DNA from: Anaerolineae bacterium
Lineage (GTDB): Bacteria > Chloroflexota > Anaerolineae > Anaerolineales > Villigracilaceae
Direction of reading: 5' to 3'
NCBI GenBank assembly: GCA_003484265.1
Contig: DNDO01000202.1
Coordinates: 1-8,748, forward strand
DNA: 8,748 nucleotides
Below, one piece after another: positions 6,655-8,748 of this stretch. Under the pieces are notes generated by a model that worked only from the letters and a program-made list of their open reading frames with translations, was not told the origin of the DNA and did no database searches. A program made the position numbers and the translations under genes. Position 1 is the stretch's first letter; every line of letters starts with the position of its first letter.

Positions 6655-7405
6655 ATGGCACGCAGGTGATCTTGAAAATTGCTCCCCCGGAACGATCGTT
6701 CGGAATGAGCACGTGCAGGTTCACCCAATAATCGTTTGCGCTCCACACCGTCAATATATTCCGCACTTCTTTTGTGCCCTCAGATTCGAACAATAATGTT
6801 TCTTCGGCTGAAACGTCTCCTGCGCTGGTCTCCCACCTCCAGGTGATGATGGTCGGACCGTTCGTCGTGACCTGTGCCGTCACATTGACCGTTTGCGGGA
6901 AAGCGGCACATCCCACATTCATCAACACCGGGTCAACCTGGACCTGGATATTGATCACGCCAATCTCAGGCGGACCCACCACGGGGAGCGCATCCACATT
7001 TCCTTCAACGACAATAAAATCTGCGGACAACCAGCAATTGTTGGATGGGTCGCTGGGGTTCCTTACGTACCACCACGTCTCGTCAATGCTTTTACCGATC
7101 ATCTCAGCCTGCCTGCCCACGATCAGAGCGCCAACAACGGAGTAGGAGATGCCCGGTCCAAAGCGGCAATTGACCGGCTGGTCTTTCGGTGAAGCAAGGG
7201 TCACACTTGATGTAGCAGAAGGCATGGCTGTCGGCGTGTCGCGCGCCAGCAAGGTTTCGATCGGGACAATCGTGGGGGTAGAAAAACTTGATGTCGGCGT
7301 ATCAAGTTCGGGTGTGGAAAGGGGCGTAGCCGTCGTCTGGATCGCAGTCAAATTGCAGGATGTTAAAACCAGAGAGAGGACTATCATCCACTGGTGATTT
7401 TTCAT
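6653..7405 (-). CDS. SH3b-domain lipoprotein with Thr/Pro-rich linker
   Basis: This is a 250-residue exported lipoprotein. The signal peptide (1-16) ends in the lipobox LTSC with Cys17 as the lipidated residue. Residues 20-75 are a Thr/Ser/Pro-rich, probably extended linker. Residues 76-135 match a bacterial SH3 domain: NCRFGPGISYSVVG (79-92), then WWYVRNP (111-117) and CWLSADF (124-130). Cys80 and Cys124 could form a disulfide. Residues 145-250 are predicted beta-rich and may be an Ig-like sandwich, with Cys166 and Cys248 as a second possible pair. SH3b domains often bind cell-wall peptides or act as targeting modules; no catalytic domain is present, so the likely role is a surface-anchored binding protein. 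The ATG at 7405 has AGGAGG at 7410-7415 with a 4-nt gap. It is divergent from the Asp-box gene and lies 107 nt upstream of the kinase. Confidence 0.88.
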   Translation of the reverse strand: MKNHQWMIVLSLVLTSCNLTAIQTTATPLSTPELDTPTSSFSTPTIVPIETLLARDTPTAMPSATSSVTLASPKDQPVNCRFGPGISYSVVGALIVGRQAEMIGKSIDETWWYVRNPSDPSNNCWLSADFIVVEGNVDALPVVGPPEIGVINIQVQVDPVLMNVGCAAFPQTVNVTAQVTTNGPTIITWRWETSAGDVSAEETLLFESEGTKEVRNILTVWSANDYWVNLHVLIPNDRSGGAIFKITCVP

Positions 7406-7426
7406 CTTTCCTCCTTTTCATATTGA

Positions 7427-7455
7427 ATCTTAATCAGGCAATCGGTTTACCGCAA
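7427..7455 (-). promoter_or_regulatory. Candidate promoter of the lipoprotein gene
   Basis: The minus strand has TTGCGG (7450-7455), a 17-nt spacer and TAAGAT (7427-7432). This is the right spacing for a housekeeping sigma-factor promoter, with 3 of 6 and 4 of 6 consensus bases. Transcription would begin near 7420, just before the AGGAGG ribosome site. A small palindrome (CGGT-TT-ACCG, 7443-7452) overlaps the -35. The match is modest. Confidence 0.3.
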
Positions 7456-7474
7456 TAGTTCTTTGGGAGGGATG

Positions 7475-7499
7475 CCATATAAGGTAAATATGGTATAAT
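7475..7499 (+). promoter_or_regulatory. TATAAT box with abutting operator-like dyad before the Asp-box gene
   Basis: A perfect -10 hexamer TATAAT lies at 7494-7499, 40 nt before the ATG. Immediately upstream is the dyad CCATAT (7475-7480), seven bases, ATATGG (7488-7493), which fills the spacer region where a repressor or activator would bind. No recognisable -35 is present at 16-18 nt (the region reads GGATGCCA), so expression may depend on an activator or another sigma factor. Confidence 0.4.
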
Positions 7500-7539
7500 T
7501 TTAGAACATTTTTTCTGTTTCAAATAAAAGGAGACAGTC

Positions 7540-8694
7540 ATGAGCAAAAAAGTAATGGTCTTCGTTGGGACAAGCAAGGGCGGTTTTATTTTCAAGAGTG
7601 ATGAAAAGCGTAAAAAATGGCAGACCAGCGATATTCAATTTAAAAGTTGGAATGTGATGCACATGCAACTGGACCCGCGTGATATGCGTCTGCATACGGC
7701 GGTCAGCCATAATGTGTATGGGCCAACCACTCATTATTCGGATGACTTCGGCAAAACGTGGATACAGGCGAAGCAAGTGCCTGTGATCACTCGCCCATCA
7801 GCATCCGGCAGACCGCCCAGCACTGTGGATGAGGCATTCAGTTCCGAATCGGGTGAAATGTTGAAGAAACCAGAAAAGATGGTCAAGGTTTGGAATATCA
7901 AACCGGGGCGTAAAGAAGAACCGAATGTTTTATACGCAGGTGCGCAACCCGCATCCTTTTTCGTTTCCAAAGACCGCGGCGAGACGTGGGAATTAAATGA
8001 AAGTTTGTACGACCACCCCCAGCGCGGTGAGTGGAACCCTGGCAATGGCGGATTGTGCCTGCACACGATCTTACTCGACCCAACGGATCTAAACCGCATG
8101 TATATTGCGGTTTCTGCCGCAGGATGTTATCGCACCGACGACGGCGGAAAGACGTGGGCGCCTTACAACAAGAACGTACGCGCCGATTTTATGCCGAATA
8201 AGTTCCCAGAGTTCGGTCAGTGTGTACACAAGATGACAATGCATCCATCGAACCCGCATGTACTTTATCAGCAGAATCATTGCGGCGTGTATCGAAGCGA
8301 TAACATGGGTGAGGATTGGATCGATATCGGTGAAGGAAAGTTACCAGCAAGATTCGGTTTCCCCATCGCTGTGCATCCCACCGACCCGAAGACGATTTAT
8401 ATTGCCCTTGAAGAAAGCGACGAATTCCGCATGAGCGTGGATGGAAAATTCTCCGTGTGGCGAAGTCGTGATGCGGGTGACTCATGGGAGAGAATTTCGA
8501 AAGGGTTACCCGAGCGGGCGCATCTCGATATCCTACGAGAAGCCATGGCGACAGATTCATTTGAGGACGCAGGAGTTTACGTCGGATCGAACACCGGTCA
8601 GTTATTCTATTCGCGTGATTCGGGCGATAGCTGGGAGTTACTCGCTGATTTCCTGCCGCCGATCCAATCAGTGGAAGCGGCGGTTATTGGATAA
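7540..8694 (+). CDS. Asp-box (BNR) beta-propeller protein, cytosolic
   Basis: This 384-residue protein has six clear Asp-boxes of the pattern S/T-x-D-x-G-x-x-W: SDDFGKTW (67-74), SKDRGETW (143-150), TDDGGKTW (199-206), SDNMGEDW (253-260), SRDAGDSW (309-316) and SRDSGDSW (358-365). A degenerate seventh may lie near 20-27 (SDEKRKKW). This predicts a six- or seven-bladed propeller of the sialidase/VPS10 type. Databases often name such proteins exo-alpha-sialidase, but there is no signal peptide and I cannot identify the sialidase Arg triad or the FRIP motif, so a sugar-cleaving role is not supported. A propeller scaffold or binding role is more likely. The segment at 83-128 between the first two boxes lacks the motif and may be an insertion. 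The ATG at 7540 has AAGGAG at 7528-7533 with a 6-nt gap. The last codons and the TAA lie inside the terminal inverted repeat. Confidence 0.88.
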   Translation: MSKKVMVFVGTSKGGFIFKSDEKRKKWQTSDIQFKSWNVMHMQLDPRDMRLHTAVSHNVYGPTTHYSDDFGKTWIQAKQVPVITRPSASGRPPSTVDEAFSSESGEMLKKPEKMVKVWNIKPGRKEEPNVLYAGAQPASFFVSKDRGETWELNESLYDHPQRGEWNPGNGGLCLHTILLDPTDLNRMYIAVSAAGCYRTDDGGKTWAPYNKNVRADFMPNKFPEFGQCVHKMTMHPSNPHVLYQQNHCGVYRSDNMGEDWIDIGEGKLPARFGFPIAVHPTDPKTIYIALEESDEFRMSVDGKFSVWRSRDAGDSWERISKGLPERAHLDILREAMATDSFEDAGVYVGSNTGQLFYSRDSGDSWELLADFLPPIQSVEAAVIG

Positions 8695-8748
8695 CAAGTA
8701 GGGCGGAGCAATGCTCCGCCCTACTTGTTATCCAATAACCGCCGCTTC
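8674..8748. repeat. Perfect 37-bp inverted repeat at the window end
   Basis: Bases 8674-8710 and 8712-8748 are exact reverse complements around a single central A (8711). The left arm contains the last six codons and the TAA of the Asp-box gene. The right arm therefore repeats that coding end on the opposite strand and runs to the last base of the window, so the true length may be greater. It is either a real tail-to-tail duplication or, more likely, an assembly fold-back at a natural hairpin. Confidence 0.95.
8695..8727 (+). terminator. Probable terminator or dispersed palindrome after the Asp-box gene
   Basis: The core of the larger repeat, directly after the TAA, is a GC-rich hairpin with arms 8695-8710 and 8712-8727. 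The stem includes GTAGGGCGGAGCA and its complement. It is well placed to end transcription of the Asp-box gene, although no real T tract follows the GC-rich part. GTAGGGCGGAGCA-type palindromes also resemble REP-like dispersed elements of bacterial genomes, so it may be one copy of such a family. Confidence 0.5.

Noticed and set aside
7540..8694. Annotation of the Asp-box protein as an exo-sialidase
   Set aside because: Asp-boxes are structural only; the catalytic motifs and an export signal are not visible.
1..8748. A defence island, CRISPR array, retron, prophage or transposon
   Set aside because: No nuclease, reverse transcriptase, integrase, transposase or regular repeat-spacer pattern is found on either strand.

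Overview
The window looks like chromosomal DNA, probably a whole metagenomic contig, from an uncultured bacterium. My best guess is Chloroflexota (Anaerolineae-like). The reasons are a lipoprotein with a Thr/Pro-rich linker and an SH3b domain, a cytosolic Asp-box propeller protein, a multi-PAS/GAF membrane histidine kinase and a mid-range GC content. This is an inference from gene style, not a database result. No rRNA, tRNA, CRISPR array, transposase or phage gene is visible.

Layout. Positions 1-890 (+) hold the 3' part of a degenerate short-chain dehydrogenase (SDR), overlapping by 4 nt a DinB-like putative metal-binding protein. Positions 891-7405 (-) hold five genes. In transcription order they are an SH3b lipoprotein, a 1053-residue sensor histidine kinase, a 301-residue protein of a poorly understood family, a MobA-like nucleotidyltransferase with a lysine-rich tail, and a PAP2 phosphatase. 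The last two overlap by 4 nt and are probably translationally coupled. Positions 7540-8694 (+) hold an Asp-box/BNR propeller gene, divergent from the lipoprotein. The window ends inside a perfect 37-bp inverted repeat that includes the 3' end of that gene.

How the genes may work together. A possible terminator after the lipoprotein and a TATAAT box before the kinase suggest that the lipoprotein is its own unit. The kinase, 301-residue protein, nucleotidyltransferase and phosphatase would then form a second unit, with gaps of 30 nt, 88 nt and a 4-nt overlap. A nucleotidyltransferase coupled to a PAP2 phosphatase would fit activation and dephosphorylation of a lipid-linked or phosphorylated metabolite, but no substrate can be read from the sequence. 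The kinase has no receiver domain and no response regulator in the window. No gene-free stretch exceeds 300 bases; the longest (7406-7539) is the divergent promoter region.

The items most worth a second look are the terminal palindrome (biology or assembly fold-back), the nucleotidyltransferase with an altered signature and a histone-H1-like tail next to the 301-residue family, the SDR that has lost its catalytic residues, the exact 181-residue duplication in the kinase, and the 7-nt-periodic inverted element at 2379-2449. I do not see a clearly new defence or mobile system.
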